From the NCBI GenBank assembly GCA_012839295.1, contig DUNO01000047.1, positions 1-45,334 of the forward strand: a stretch of DNA of 45,334 nt, read 5' to 3'. The translations under genes and the position numbers were made by a program. The notes beneath the pieces were generated by a model that saw only the letters and a program-made list of their open reading frames with translations, had not been told where the DNA came from and did no database searches. How positions within the stretch are numbered: the first letter of the stretch is position 1; each line of letters begins with the position of its first letter. This document shows, in pieces, positions 1 to 10,691 of this stretch. This stretch comes from Clostridiales bacterium (GTDB lineage Bacteria > Bacillota > Clostridia > Lachnospirales > Lachnospiraceae).

Positions 1-7
1 ATATAAG

Positions 8-176
8 TTATCAGAAGTTGTATTCCAAACTTCTGATAAAAGGCGCTGTTTTTGCGCCGTGCATCTCGATTATCGGAACATATACTTGGTTCCGATAATA
101 TGATTGTGGTTATTTACTTTTGCCACCCCAATCATATTATAAGTTATGAGAACAGGAAGATGAATTTACTTCCTGT
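8..176. repeat. Run of five consecutive inverted repeats
   Basis: Five hairpin-forming inverted repeats follow one another with almost no gap. Arms are 8-19/28-39 (TTATCAGAAGTT), 42-46/54-58 (GGCGC), 69-79/89-99 (ATTATCGGAAC), 97-106/129-138 (AATATGATTG) and 152-159/169-176 (ACAGGAAG). They lie just downstream of the minus-strand gene ending at 191, so at least the last may act as its terminator. No coding region was seen in 1-190. The series may be a stack of terminators or an mRNA-stabilising 3' structure; function is inferred. Confidence 0.7.
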
Positions 177-190
177 AATATATTTATCTT

Positions 191-1525
191 TTACTTTTTT
201 GTCACCTTAAATGTAACATATTTGGTCAGACCGTTGGCCTGCACTTTGATCTTTGCAGTTCCGGCTTTTTTGGCGGTGACTACACCATTCTTATTTACTG
301 TTACTATCTTCTTATTTGAGGATGTATAAGTCACCTTGTTCGATGCACCTATCACAGATGTAGGCTTAATCGTATACTTTTTCCCAACCTTTAAGCCCAC
401 ATTATATTTGCTGAGGGTTAATGAAATCGGCCGGACTACTATTTTATAGGAAGCAGATAAGGCCGGGTTATCTGCACAGGTCGCCGTAATTACTGCCGAA
501 CCGGCTTTCTTTCCTGTTACCTTGCCACTTGCTGATACTGTCGCAATCTTTGTATCGGAGGATTTCCATACAAATTTTTGGTCCGTTGTGGAAGCCGGCA
601 ATATGATAGGCTTGGCTGACGTCAGTGTGGCATTCACATATATCTCCTGGAACCGGCTGCCATAGTAGGCGTATTGTGCCTTGTCTGCCCCATGATCTAT
701 AATATTATACTCAAAACCATAGGTGCCCTGGGGACGTGGTGAGCTTGTATTATCCCTGGTGACTTTGATATAATAGGTACCCTCCGACCATTGGAAGACT
801 TCCGGACCATATAAGATATAAGGACTATTTATTTTATTAAAGCTGCTGTCATAAACGGTAAAGGCTCTAAGCCAATTAACATCCAGCTGGTCATACCCCA
901 GGGGCTTCAACACAAAGCTCTGGTTCTTTCCAAGCTTAACTGAATAAATATCCACATCATCATCTTCGGATATAAAGCCTTTGATAGCGCCCCCTGTTAA
1001 TTCCATTGCCTGGTCAAAGGTTTGGTTAGGCTCTATTTCATTATTTTCAACAGGGATAAATTCAGCTTCCAAGGTATAATCACCGCCGGAACTAACCCCT
1101 TTCACCGCATAACAATAAGTACCTGCCTCAAAATATGAGCCAACTGATTCATATTCACCAGAATCATGGCCCTTATAATAATTCTTTTTATAAGTAGCAC
1201 TAAAATATGTTTTTGTGAGACCTTCATTCATAAAGGAGCATTCCACATCAAACCCGGGATATATTTGTATTCTCAAATAGCCCGGGGAAGGCAGGACAAG
1301 TTTATGGTACTGGGTGGTCTGCTGGTCCGCTATCTTAGCCTTGGCTACGCCGCTATTTAAGTCAAAGGTTATTGCATTGGCTACGGCGGCTGTGGTGGTT
1401 GTAGGAGCTGTACTGGTTGTCGTGGCTACAGCATCCGCTTTTACCGGCGTTATGCTGTTAACAGCAACAAAGCATAGAAGAAGCAATGCGCTTACTATTT
1501 TTTTGCCATTCGTCATAATTTTCAT
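191..1525 (-). CDS. Secreted protein with PPC-like region and two BIG_2 Ig-like domains
   Basis: A 444-residue exported protein. The N-terminus has a lysine followed by a hydrophobic stretch ending near VKADA, a normal Sec signal peptide. Residues about 155-260 (EPNQTF, then DDDVDIYSVKLG) resemble the bacterial pre-peptidase C-terminal (PPC) domain. Residues about 295-365 and 366-444 are two BIG_2 immunoglobulin-like domains, each with the typical VSASGKVTGKKAGSAVIT or VNKNGVVTAKKAGTAKIK strand pair. There is no catalytic domain, sortase motif or SLH domain, so it is probably a secreted adhesin or matrix-like protein. The start is supported by an AGGAGG site 8 bases upstream. A Thr/Ala-rich tract (about residues 34-50) follows the signal peptide. 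The substrate or partner is unknown. Confidence 0.85.
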   Translation of the reverse strand: MKIMTNGKKIVSALLLLCFVAVNSITPVKADAVATTTSTAPTTTTAAVANAITFDLNSGVAKAKIADQQTTQYHKLVLPSPGYLRIQIYPGFDVECSFMNEGLTKTYFSATYKKNYYKGHDSGEYESVGSYFEAGTYCYAVKGVSSGGDYTLEAEFIPVENNEIEPNQTFDQAMELTGGAIKGFISEDDDVDIYSVKLGKNQSFVLKPLGYDQLDVNWLRAFTVYDSSFNKINSPYILYGPEVFQWSEGTYYIKVTRDNTSSPRPQGTYGFEYNIIDHGADKAQYAYYGSRFQEIYVNATLTSAKPIILPASTTDQKFVWKSSDTKIATVSASGKVTGKKAGSAVITATCADNPALSASYKIVVRPISLTLSKYNVGLKVGKKYTIKPTSVIGASNKVTYTSSNKKIVTVNKNGVVTAKKAGTAKIKVQANGLTKYVTFKVTKK

Positions 1526-1712
1526 GTCATAATCCTCCTGTTAAAAGACACTCTGTCCATTCATCATCAGTTTGAAAACCTGATATATCTATAGACGATA
1601 TTAGCATCCATTTAGTTCCCTCTTTTTTTACCTTTTTTTGATTTTTATTACAATAGACCTACCCCTGATCGTTTCCTGCCCACGGACCGCCACATCAAAT
1701 TCCAGGGAGCCT

Positions 1713-2060
1713 TTAATATCCCCTTCCCAAAATCCGTTCCACGCTCTCCTGCACCGTCCCAACCATTTCCTCTTCAGCTCCAAGGCTGAAATTAAAAAAT
1801 ACGCCCTGCCCGCCTCCGGCACCGATTGCCGATATAAATATATTACTGCCATTCCCTACCACCGTAAGGCTCAGGCTCGCCCTGTTTCCATTTCTCATAA
1901 AGTATTTGTCATATACGCGGACTGCAATATTTACATTATTATTGGAATAATTACTTTCATCCACCAATTGCATGGATATTCCGCTGTCACTGACATCCCT
2001 GTCAATCTGGCGAAGCACCTCTTCAAAATTACCCGTGATCAATTTTTCATATTTTGCCAT
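1713..2060 (-). CDS. DUF6054-like protein
   Basis: A small cytosolic protein of 115 residues from the chosen start (MAKYEKLITG). An in-frame ATG upstream would overlap the strong AAGGAGG site, whereas the start at 2060 sits the usual distance after it. The pattern MAKYEK, then VRVYDKYFMRNGNRASLSLTV, then a glycine-rich AIGAGGGQGVFF resembles the DUF6054 family of Clostridia. No biochemical function is established for that family as far as I know. There is no signal peptide or membrane segment. It stands alone between two secreted-protein genes on the same strand, with gaps of roughly 75 and 190 bases, so co-transcription is uncertain. Confidence 0.7.
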   Translation of the reverse strand: MAKYEKLITGNFEEVLRQIDRDVSDSGISMQLVDESNYSNNNVNIAVRVYDKYFMRNGNRASLSLTVVGNGSNIFISAIGAGGGQGVFFNFSLGAEEEMVGTVQESVERILGRGY

Positions 2061-2135
2061 GGACATCTCCTCCTTAAATTCTATCAAAACATTTCACTGT
2101 GAACACAGGTTAATCTTTGGATTGACCATGCCGCT

Positions 2136-2642
2136 CTATTCCTCGAATTGAAGGATATCGCCCAAGTCAAACACCTGCTCCTCATAAACATCATCCTCAT
2201 CAACCCAGGATATCTTTACATCCTTTGCCTTAAATATATCCCTGATCCCTTGTTCATCCAGACCATGGGTATAAAGTACAAAGCTATAGCCATACTGGGC
2301 AAAATTCTCCTGAGGGTTATCCTGGCGGTAGGATCTTCCGAACCAGTACCTCTCCTCGTCATAGGAATTGGCTGCCTGCTTAACCTCCGGCATTAATATT
2401 TGCCTATTGGTGATTTCATCCGAATGCTTTACCTCTAAGGTAAATTCTATATTTTTAAAATCGGCCTTCGTAGGGCTTTCCAAGCCCGCAGTTCCTATGG
2501 ATTCATATTCTTCATCCTCCAGGTCGGATGCGCTAAAATGCAAGTTAATTACCGGGTCATCCCCTTCCTCCACCAAATGACAGGCTGCCAGGGTAAATGA
2601 CACAATTATCAAGAATAAAACACCTACCGTAAGTCTTTTCAT
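2136..2642 (-). CDS. Small lipoprotein of unknown function
   Basis: A predicted lipoprotein of 168 residues from the start at 2642, which has an AAGGGG site about 7 bases upstream. The longer in-frame reading lacks a good ribosome binding site. The N-terminus MKRLTVG plus a hydrophobic core ends in the lipobox LAAC, so Cys would be lipidated and the protein anchored on the outer face of the membrane. The mature part is acidic (HLVEEGDDP and a VDEDDVYEEQ stretch near the end) with no domain I recognise. Its 5' region carries an 18-bp inverted repeat (2662-2723) that could control it. Confidence 0.75.
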   Translation of the reverse strand: MKRLTVGVLFLIIVSFTLAACHLVEEGDDPVINLHFSASDLEDEEYESIGTAGLESPTKADFKNIEFTLEVKHSDEITNRQILMPEVKQAANSYDEERYWFGRSYRQDNPQENFAQYGYSFVLYTHGLDEQGIRDIFKAKDVKISWVDEDDVYEEQVFDLGDILQFEE

Positions 2643-2661
2643 CAGTATCCCCTTTATATGA

Positions 2662-2723
2662 AATAATAGTAAAATATAATGTCTGCTTCCATTACGGAAC
2701 CCCATTTATATTTTACTATTATT
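2662..2723. repeat. Long perfect inverted repeat upstream of lipoprotein gene
   Basis: Arms 2662-2679 (AATAATAGTAAAATATAA) and 2706-2723 are perfect 18-bp complements around a 26-base loop. The structure lies 20 bases upstream of the lipoprotein start, so it would be either an operator over the promoter or a hairpin in the mRNA leader. Function is inferred. Confidence 0.7.
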
Positions 2724-2879
2724 ATTTCACAACTACAACCATCTTTTTATAATTCCCTGGCATGAAGAAAGCCCTACAACCGCAGGTTATAAGGCAAAAA
2801 TTACCATATTATAATTCTTCCATACTGCCTTTTGGATTATCCTTCTTTTCACATCTTTGTAAAAAGGAAAGGCTCCTCT

Positions 2880-3863
2880 TTATAAATGCCCCTTCCTCCT
2901 GGCAACAAATGACACCCAATCCCCCATCCGGTTCACCTCAAGGATGGTAAAATGATTCCCCTCAAGGGCGCCGCGTACGGCCTCTTCCTTAGTGTCAATG
3001 ATCCCTGAGGTAATGAAGATTCCATCAGGCTTTAAGTTTTCAGGGATTACCTCCGATAAGGGAATGATGACATCCGCCAAAATATTCGCCACCACCAGGT
3101 CATATTTTTCCTTGCCAATCTGTGTACGGATCCCATCATCCTCAATAATGTTTCCCGTCATGAACATCAGGCTGCCGGTCCGCACGGGCAAACGGTTCAC
3201 CTCTGCATTTTCAATAGCGGAATTGGTCGCGTTCGGATCGATATCGATACCGAGGACTTCCTTTGCACCTAATTTTTTTGCAATAATGGACAGGATGCCG
3301 CTGCCGCTTCCTGCATCCAGCACCACCGTATTATCATGGATGTATTTTTTCATGCCGATAATGCAAAGCTTTGTGGTTTCGTGGGTTCCCGTTCCAAAGG
3401 AAGTGCCGGGGTCTATCTCTACCACCAGATCACCTGGACGATAATCCTCCAGCTCCTCCCAGGTAGGCTTGATCACAATCGTATCATCCACCCGGAAGGG
3501 CTTAAAGAATTCCTTCCAGTTGTTGATCCAGTCCTTGTCCTCCGTAACGGTAACCATAAGGTTCCCGCTTCCGATGGACACATAGCCAGCCAGCTCCTCC
3601 AGACCCGCATTAACCTCATGGAGCACCTCATCTATTTCCCTGCCCTCATCAACATAAAAGCTGATCTTGGCCGTTCCGTCATCCTCCTGCAGCTCCGGCA
3701 GGATATCGATAAACATTCTTTTCTGGTCCTCTTCGGATAACGGCACATTATCACTGATTTCAATCCCTGATATGCCCAGATCCCCCAGCATATCGCTGAT
3801 TAAATCTACTGCTTCCGTGGTTGTGTCCAAGGTTACCTTTGTCCATTTCATATCTTTTCCCAT
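2880..3863 (-). CDS. prmA: Ribosomal protein L11 methyltransferase PrmA
   Basis: Transfers methyl groups from S-adenosylmethionine to ribosomal protein L11 in the cytosol. The protein is 327 residues, near the usual 310-320. An N-terminal substrate-recognition domain is followed by a class I methyltransferase fold with motif I VLDAGSGSGILSI, the acidic loop VLGIDIDPNATNSA, and the PrmA motif YDLVVANILADVI. It is last in the hrcA-grpE-dnaK-dnaJ-prmA series, the normal place in Firmicutes. Two starts are possible: 3863 (MGKDMKW) with AGGG five bases upstream, or 3851 (MKWTKV), which matches the N-terminus of homologues. The choice is unresolved. A nested hairpin separates it from dnaJ. Confidence 0.95.
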   Translation of the reverse strand: MGKDMKWTKVTLDTTTEAVDLISDMLGDLGISGIEISDNVPLSEEDQKRMFIDILPELQEDDGTAKISFYVDEGREIDEVLHEVNAGLEELAGYVSIGSGNLMVTVTEDKDWINNWKEFFKPFRVDDTIVIKPTWEELEDYRPGDLVVEIDPGTSFGTGTHETTKLCIIGMKKYIHDNTVVLDAGSGSGILSIIAKKLGAKEVLGIDIDPNATNSAIENAEVNRLPVRTGSLMFMTGNIIEDDGIRTQIGKEKYDLVVANILADVIIPLSEVIPENLKPDGIFITSGIIDTKEEAVRGALEGNHFTILEVNRMGDWVSFVARRKGHL

Positions 3864-3943
3864 TCCTTCCCTGCAAATCGCAACTCATTCCAACAATAGC
3901 TTCCAGCAGCCGTGGCAGGACTTTCATCTGCTCCGGCAAAGAA

Positions 3944-4016
3944 AAAGAGCTTTTGCATGGGATGCGCCTGAAAAGCTTTCAGACACGCCCCGGTATCATT
4001 CCTGCAAAAACTCTTT
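3944..4016 (-). terminator. Nested hairpin between dnaJ and prmA
   Basis: An outer 14-bp inverted repeat (3944-3957 and 4003-4016, one mismatch) encloses an inner repeat CTGAAA-AGC-TTTCAG (3968-3982). It begins just after the dnaJ stop and has no clear U-run on the minus strand, so it is more likely an attenuating or processing structure than a full terminator. Confidence 0.5.
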
Positions 4017-4020
4017 ATGA

Positions 4021-5160
4021 TCATTTCCAGAATTTCTTTTTGCCCTTTGTTTCCGGTTCTGTGCTTTCCCCGGTGGTCTTTCCTGTCATTGCATCATCAA
4101 ATTTTCTTAATAACTCCTTCTGCTCCGCATTCAGACCCGTAGGCACCTGAACTACAAGGGTAACATAGTGGTCACCCCTGACAGCCTTGTTCCTGAGGCT
4201 TGGAACGCCCTTTTCACGCAGACGCACCTTGGTGTCCGTCTGTGTTCCCGGCTTCACTGTATAAATTACGTCACCGTCAACGGTGCTGATCCTCACATCC
4301 CCGCCCAGTACTGCGGTCGCATAGGAAATCGGTGCCGTTGAGAAAATATCATAATCCTGCCTCTGGAAAATCGGATGCCTGCTTACTTCCACCTCGACCA
4401 GTAAATCCCCTCTGGGTCCCCCGTTTGTTCCAGGCTCGCCCTTTCCGCGGATCCTCACACTCTGTCCGCTGTCAATGCCGGCGGGAATAGAAACCTTGAT
4501 CTTCTTTTTACTGCTGATATAACCGGTACCATAGCAATCCGGGCATTTATCCTTAATAATCTTTCCTGTACCTTTACAATCCGGGCAGGTCTGTACATTA
4601 CGGACCATACCAAACAAGGACTGCTGCGTATATACTACCTGACCTTTTCCACCGCACTTTGAGCAGGTCTCTGCCGTGGAGCCCGGTTTCGCACCGGAAC
4701 CATGACAGGTAGCACACTCATCCTTAAGCGTCAGCTCCAGCTCCTTCTCCGTACCGAATACTGCTTCCTCAAAGGTAATCCTGACAGCAGTACGAAGGTT
4801 AGCTCCTTGCATCGGTCCATTATTTGGTCTTCTGGTACGTCCTCCGAAAAGATCTCCAAAGATATCCCCGAAGATATCCCCCATATCCATTCCGGAAAAA
4901 TCGAACCCGCCGGCACCGGCACCTGCGCCGCCTTCAAAGGCAGAATGGCCGAATTGATCATACTGCCTGCGTTTATCGGCATCACTTAATACTGCGTACG
5001 CTTCGGACGCCTCTTTAAACTTAGCCTCTGCATTCTTATCTCCAGGGTTAGTATCAGGGTGGTATTTTTTCGCCAGCTGTCTGTATGCTTTTTTTAGTTC
5101 ATCATCGGTCGCTGTCCTGCTGACCCCTAAGACCTCATAATAATCACGTTTATCTGCCAT
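4021..5160 (-). CDS. dnaJ: Chaperone protein DnaJ (Hsp40)
   Basis: Co-chaperone that delivers unfolded proteins to DnaK and stimulates its ATPase. All four classical parts are visible: the J domain ([12 protein letters not shown] with KYHPDTNP carrying the HPD signature), a Gly/Phe-rich linker ([17 protein letters not shown]), a zinc-binding region with four CxxCxGxG repeats ([32 protein letters not shown]), and a C-terminal substrate-binding domain. Length is 379 residues, normal for the family. The start at 5160 (MADKRDYY) is preferred over an in-frame GTG at 5172, because the latter would overlap the purine-rich ribosome binding site. It lies downstream of dnaK in the CIRCE-controlled operon. 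Confidence 0.97.
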   Translation of the reverse strand: MADKRDYYEVLGVSRTATDDELKKAYRQLAKKYHPDTNPGDKNAEAKFKEASEAYAVLSDADKRRQYDQFGHSAFEGGAGAGAGGFDFSGMDMGDIFGDIFGDLFGGRTRRPNNGPMQGANLRTAVRITFEEAVFGTEKELELTLKDECATCHGSGAKPGSTAETCSKCGGKGQVVYTQQSLFGMVRNVQTCPDCKGTGKIIKDKCPDCYGTGYISSKKKIKVSIPAGIDSGQSVRIRGKGEPGTNGGPRGDLLVEVEVSRHPIFQRQDYDIFSTAPISYATAVLGGDVRISTVDGDVIYTVKPGTQTDTKVRLREKGVPSLRNKAVRGDHYVTLVVQVPTGLNAEQKELLRKFDDAMTGKTTGESTEPETKGKKKFWK

Positions 5161-5377
5161 CTTCTCCTTCACCTTTCATAACGTTTCACGAATTCCATAA
5201 CACTAAACTCCTCTGCCTGTGGGCTTCCCCTCATGGAACTCTGTTAATACAACGGAAACAGGCCGCCACGCAGACCGCCTCTCCGGTATTAATTACGGTT
5301 TAAAGCCTTTATCTTTACTTACATTACTATCTATTATATCGATAATCCGTCATTTTTCAACCGCAATTTGTATGAAA

Positions 5378-5463
5378 TCCCTGGCAAGCGATATGTTCAC
5401 CTGCCAGGGAAAAATAATTTTGTTGGATCAAAATTATTCATAATTTTGTTAAGCCAAAATTAT
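5378..5463 (-). repeat. Three hairpins in the dnaK-dnaJ intergenic region
   Basis: The 318-base gap between dnaJ and dnaK has no gene. Close to the dnaK stop it holds three inverted repeats: 5378-5386/5402-5410 (TCCCTGGCA), 5413-5422/5429-5438 (AATAATTTTG) and 5440-5448/5455-5463 (ATAATTTTG). The last two are near-copies of each other. The AT-rich pair comes first after the dnaK stop in the transcript. This suggests 3'-end processing or attenuation that makes dnaK more abundant than dnaJ; inferred. Confidence 0.6.
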
Positions 5464-5478
5464 TCTATAATCTAGTAA

Positions 5479-7350
<1,872 letters not shown>

Positions 7351-7365
7351 CTATTCCTCCTTAAA

Positions 7366-8049
7366 TTAATTAACTACCTTAACCATACTGTGGCGAACCA
7401 CCATATCACGGTACATATATCCCTTTTGGAACTCATCTGATACGATGTTCTCTCCAAGATTCTCATCCTCGCCGTGCATCACTGCATTATGAAGATTTGG
7501 ATCAAATTCTTTTCCTACTGCGTCGATCGGCTTTAACCCGATCTCATCCAGCGCGGTCATCAACTGGCGGTAAATCATCTCGATACCCTGTGCAAAACCG
7601 CTTTCCTTTTCCTTATCCGTGACCGTGCCAAGCCCTCTTTCAAAGTTGTCGATAATCGGAAGGAGCTTTTCAATCATGCTCTTAATTCCCATATCGTACA
7701 TCGTCGCCTTTTCCTTCTCGGTACGCTTGCGGTAGTTTTCGAATTCTGCCATCGTCCTCATCAGACGGTCTGTCAGTTCCTCAATCTTTTGATCCTTTGC
7801 CGCAATTTCCTTGGATTTAGAATTTTTAAACAGGGACTTAACAGCTTTCTCCTGCTTTTCCCCTGCACTGCCGGGAGCCGCTTCCTCTTCCACCGCAGCT
7901 TCCTCTGCTACAGGCCCTGCTTCTGCCATAGCATCCTCTGCCACTGTGGCCTCTGCTTCCCCCATGTCATCAGTCACTTCTGTGGCTGCATTGTCAGCCT
8001 GTGTCTCTTCTATTACCTGATCCATAGACTCCTTTGACATATCCTTCAT
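7366..8049 (-). CDS. grpE: Nucleotide exchange factor GrpE
   Basis: Releases ADP from DnaK. About 227 residues from the start at 8049 (MKDMSKES), chosen because AAGGAG lies six bases upstream; an in-frame ATG at 8067 has no such site. A long acidic, Ala/Glu-rich N-terminal extension (residues about 1-75) precedes the coiled coil (DQKIEELTDRLMRTMAEFEN) and the beta domain ending in MVVRHSMVKVVN. The signature region FAQGIEMIYRQLMTALDEIG is present. It lies between hrcA and dnaK in the heat-shock operon. The acidic extension is longer than in many homologues but similar ones occur in Clostridia. Confidence 0.96.
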   Translation of the reverse strand: MKDMSKESMDQVIEETQADNAATEVTDDMGEAEATVAEDAMAEAGPVAEEAAVEEEAAPGSAGEKQEKAVKSLFKNSKSKEIAAKDQKIEELTDRLMRTMAEFENYRKRTEKEKATMYDMGIKSMIEKLLPIIDNFERGLGTVTDKEKESGFAQGIEMIYRQLMTALDEIGLKPIDAVGKEFDPNLHNAVMHGEDENLGENIVSDEFQKGYMYRDMVVRHSMVKVVN

Positions 8050-8108
8050 TGCTTTCTCCTTTTCCATGGCTGCTTTTCTTTATTATATTTCTCTGATGCG
8101 CCTGTATT

Positions 8109-9143
8109 TTAATTTGTCTTTTTCTTAAAGATATCATCCAGCTGGGTCATCAGGGATTGCAGGGTGCTGACCACCTTCTGGTAATCCATCCTCTTTGGTC
8201 CGATGATTCCTACCTTTCCGTATACACCTTCTTCTATTTCATAGGTTGCTGTTACGACGGAGCATTCCTTCATCGTCTCCACCGGCGTCTCATCACCGAT
8301 ATATACCTGGATTCCCCGGCTTTCCTCATCCTCCATCTTGTCATGGATCAGCTCTGAAAGCACCTTCTTTTCCTCCAGCGTATATAAAAGGTCGGCAGCC
8401 TTCTCCCGGTCGCTCAGCTCCGGATATTTTAAGATGTTGGTGGTTCCGGAGGTATAGATCTCAAGATCCTCCTCTTCCGAAACAGCCTGCATGATCGCAT
8501 CCAGTATATCATTTACAATGGTGCGGTAATCTCCTGCCTGCTCCTTCATCTGGGTGATGACCGGAAGGTTAATCTCTCCCAAATCAAGTCCCTGCAGGAA
8601 CGTGTTCATGATGATATTTAGCTTTAACAGTGTTTCCTTATTTAAGGGTGTCGTAATATGAATAATTTTATTCTTTACAATGTTTCTCTCAAATACGATG
8701 ACCGCCAGCAATTGGTTTTCCTCAACCTCGGTGAGCTGGAGGAACTTTACCTTTTTCTTATACTGGGGTGTGGTTACCATCGTCGTATATTGGGTATTCA
8801 CTGCAAGCAGCTTGGCTACCTGCTGCAAAATCAGCTCAAGCCGGTCTGCCTTCTCAAGAAGCTGTAGTTTAATATCTTCAACCTCCTGGTGCTTTTCCTG
8901 CAAAAGCATATCCACATATAACCGGTAACCCTTATCCGAAGGAATCCTGCCTGCAGAAGTATGGGGCTGCATTATATAACCCAATTCTTCCAGGTCAGCC
9001 ATTTCATTCCGGATCGTGGCAGAGCTTAAATTCAAATCCGTATATTTTGAAATGGTGCGCGACCCTACAGGCTCGCCTGTTTCGAGATAATTCCGGATAA
9101 TGGCCTGTAATATCTTCCATTTTCTATCATCCAACTGCTGCAT
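8109..9143 (-). CDS. hrcA: Heat-inducible transcription repressor HrcA
   Basis: Represses class I heat-shock genes by binding CIRCE; activity depends on GroEL in characterised species. The 344-residue protein starts with a winged-helix domain (GEPVGSRTISKYTDLNLSSA, then TIRNEMADLEELGYI), followed by the GAF-like and dimerisation parts (IQVYIGDETPVETMKECSVV; GIIGPKRMDYQKVVS). GAGG lies six bases upstream of the ATG. It is the first gene of the operon, and a perfect CIRCE lies about 50 bases upstream, so it is autoregulated. Confidence 0.97.
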   Translation of the reverse strand: MQQLDDRKWKILQAIIRNYLETGEPVGSRTISKYTDLNLSSATIRNEMADLEELGYIMQPHTSAGRIPSDKGYRLYVDMLLQEKHQEVEDIKLQLLEKADRLELILQQVAKLLAVNTQYTTMVTTPQYKKKVKFLQLTEVEENQLLAVIVFERNIVKNKIIHITTPLNKETLLKLNIIMNTFLQGLDLGEINLPVITQMKEQAGDYRTIVNDILDAIMQAVSEEEDLEIYTSGTTNILKYPELSDREKAADLLYTLEEKKVLSELIHDKMEDEESRGIQVYIGDETPVETMKECSVVTATYEIEEGVYGKVGIIGPKRMDYQKVVSTLQSLMTQLDDIFKKKTN

Positions 9144-9191
9144 ATTCTACCTCAATTTTGTTTTAGAGAGATTTCCTACCCATTTTTTCTG

Positions 9192-9218
9192 TTAGCACTC
9201 ATTCAAGTAGAGTGCTAA
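9192..9218. promoter_or_regulatory. CIRCE operator (HrcA binding site)
   Basis: TTAGCACTC (9192-9200), nine-base spacer, GAGTGCTAA (9210-9218): an exact match to the CIRCE consensus with the canonical spacer length. It lies 11 bases downstream of the -10 box on the minus strand, so bound HrcA would cover the transcription start. Confidence 0.98.
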
Positions 9219-9229
9219 CATCTATAAAT

Positions 9230-9258
9230 AAAATAACACTATCAATTTCTTTTGTCAA
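9230..9258 (-). promoter_or_regulatory. SigA-type promoter of the hrcA-dnaK operon
   Basis: On the minus strand TTGACA (9253-9258) and TATTTT (9230-9235) are separated by 17 bases. The location directly before CIRCE and hrcA supports it. The rest of 9259-9369 shows nothing recognisable. Confidence 0.85.
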
Positions 9259-9369
9259 GGCAATTTTAGAAATATTTTATTAAAAAGAGATTAGAGCTTT
9301 TTAAGCAAAATGGGGACTTCCTGGCATGGTAAAGAAGGCTTTTGTTGGAGAGCATTATGTTCTATTCGT

Positions 9370-9406
9370 CAAAAAGCCCCCACTTCAATTACAGATTAAG
9401 TGGGGG
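9370..9406 (-). terminator. Terminator after hemW
   Basis: A GC-rich stem, CCCCCACTT (9377-9385) with AAGTGGGGG (9398-9406), is followed on the minus strand by a CTTTTTG run. It begins five bases after the hemW stop, and separates lepA-hemW transcription from the heat-shock operon. Confidence 0.85.
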
Positions 9407-9410
9407 TGAT

Positions 9411-10613
9411 TCACTGTTCTAATAAAAACTCCGCTAATACCTGGTTGCTGACATCTATTCCGAAATCGGAAAGTCGGATGCGGTCTTCTTCTTCCGCTAA
9501 CAGCCCTTTTTTTACAAATTCCTGGATTGTCCCTGGATAAATGTCCTTCATCTCTTTTTGGAACCGGTGATAAAATCCGGCCTTACTGATTCCATCGCAC
9601 ATCCGCAAGCCCAAGAACATAAACTCTTCCATCTGCTGCGCTATGGTTAACTTGCAGGACTCGCGGATCAGGCCATCCGGAGCATCTGATTCGCAGAGCC
9701 TTATATATTGCTGCAGGCTGTCCGTCTTTGAAAACCGGGTACCTTGGATCAGGGAGGCTGCACCCAGTCCCAGCCCCAGGTAATCCGTGCCTGTCCAATA
9801 GGAGGAATTATGCCTGCACTCAAAGCCCTTTTTTGCATAGTTTGATATCTCATATCTGTAATAACCGTGGGCTTCAAGAATCTTCTTTGTCAGATGATAG
9901 ATTTCCCGTTCCGTATCCTCATCCGGCAGTAAGGCATATCCGGCGGCACCTTCCCGGTAGCAGTCATAAAACGGCGTACCCTCTTCAATGATCAGGCTGT
10001 AAGCGGAGATATGCTCCGGCTCCAAGGCAATTACACTGCGAAGCGTATCCTCCCAGGAGGAAAGGGTCTGCCCGGGCAATGCGGACATCAGGTCTATGTT
10101 AATATTGTAAAATCCCAGGGCTCTTGCCAGATGGAAATTATCCTTAAATTGCCCGTAGGTATGGATTCTTCCCAAGCCTTCCAGCTCCCGGTCCTGGGCG
10201 GACTGGAGGCCGAAGCTTAACCGATTGATGCCCGCCTGCCTATATATCCTTAATTTTTCTTCTGTTATGGTTCCTGGATTTACCTCGGAGGTGGCTTCCA
10301 GGCCTGTTTCCTTGAAACGGAACGCAGCCCGGAGGGCATCCATGATCCTCCCAGTCTCTCCTGCTTCCAAGCAGGAGGGTGTCCCACCGCCGAAGAATAT
10401 GGTCTGTACCTCATAATCTGTATAATAGGACTTGCAGGCGGTAATCTCCTTAATTAATGCCTCCACGTACCGTTTCTTCATCTCCTCCGTAGCCGGGGCT
10501 GATAAAAAATCACAATAATCACATTTTTTAACACAGAAAGGGATGTGGATATATAGGCCAAGGGGCTTGTCCCCATTGGCAGCAGGTTTTATTTTATCCA
10601 TTCTTATGCCCAT
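9411..10613 (-). CDS. hemW: Radical SAM haem chaperone HemW (HemN-like)
   Basis: A 400-residue radical SAM protein. The [4Fe-4S] motif CxxxCxxC is at Cys27, Cys31 and Cys34 (IPFCVKKCDYCDF). The residue after the adjacent Asp is Phe rather than the extra Cys of true coproporphyrinogen dehydrogenase HemN, so this is HemW, a haem-trafficking protein, rather than the oxidase. Other family motifs are IFFGGGTPS, EVNPGT and the RLSFGLQSA block. The C-terminal HemN domain (HNSSYWTGTDYLGLGLGAAS) is intact. The start is uncertain: no well-spaced ribosome binding site is seen, only AAGG near 10613 (MGIRMDK). It follows lepA by 78 bases as in many Firmicutes. Confidence 0.92.
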   Translation of the reverse strand: MGIRMDKIKPAANGDKPLGLYIHIPFCVKKCDYCDFLSAPATEEMKKRYVEALIKEITACKSYYTDYEVQTIFFGGGTPSCLEAGETGRIMDALRAAFRFKETGLEATSEVNPGTITEEKLRIYRQAGINRLSFGLQSAQDRELEGLGRIHTYGQFKDNFHLARALGFYNINIDLMSALPGQTLSSWEDTLRSVIALEPEHISAYSLIIEEGTPFYDCYREGAAGYALLPDEDTEREIYHLTKKILEAHGYYRYEISNYAKKGFECRHNSSYWTGTDYLGLGLGAASLIQGTRFSKTDSLQQYIRLCESDAPDGLIRESCKLTIAQQMEEFMFLGLRMCDGISKAGFYHRFQKEMKDIYPGTIQEFVKKGLLAEEEDRIRLSDFGIDVSNQVLAEFLLEQ

Positions 10614-10691
10614 GCCTTATACTGCACAAATCGCATGATACTGGCATGGATCCGGCTCCTCCTTCATATATATATTCTATTTCTTCTAACC

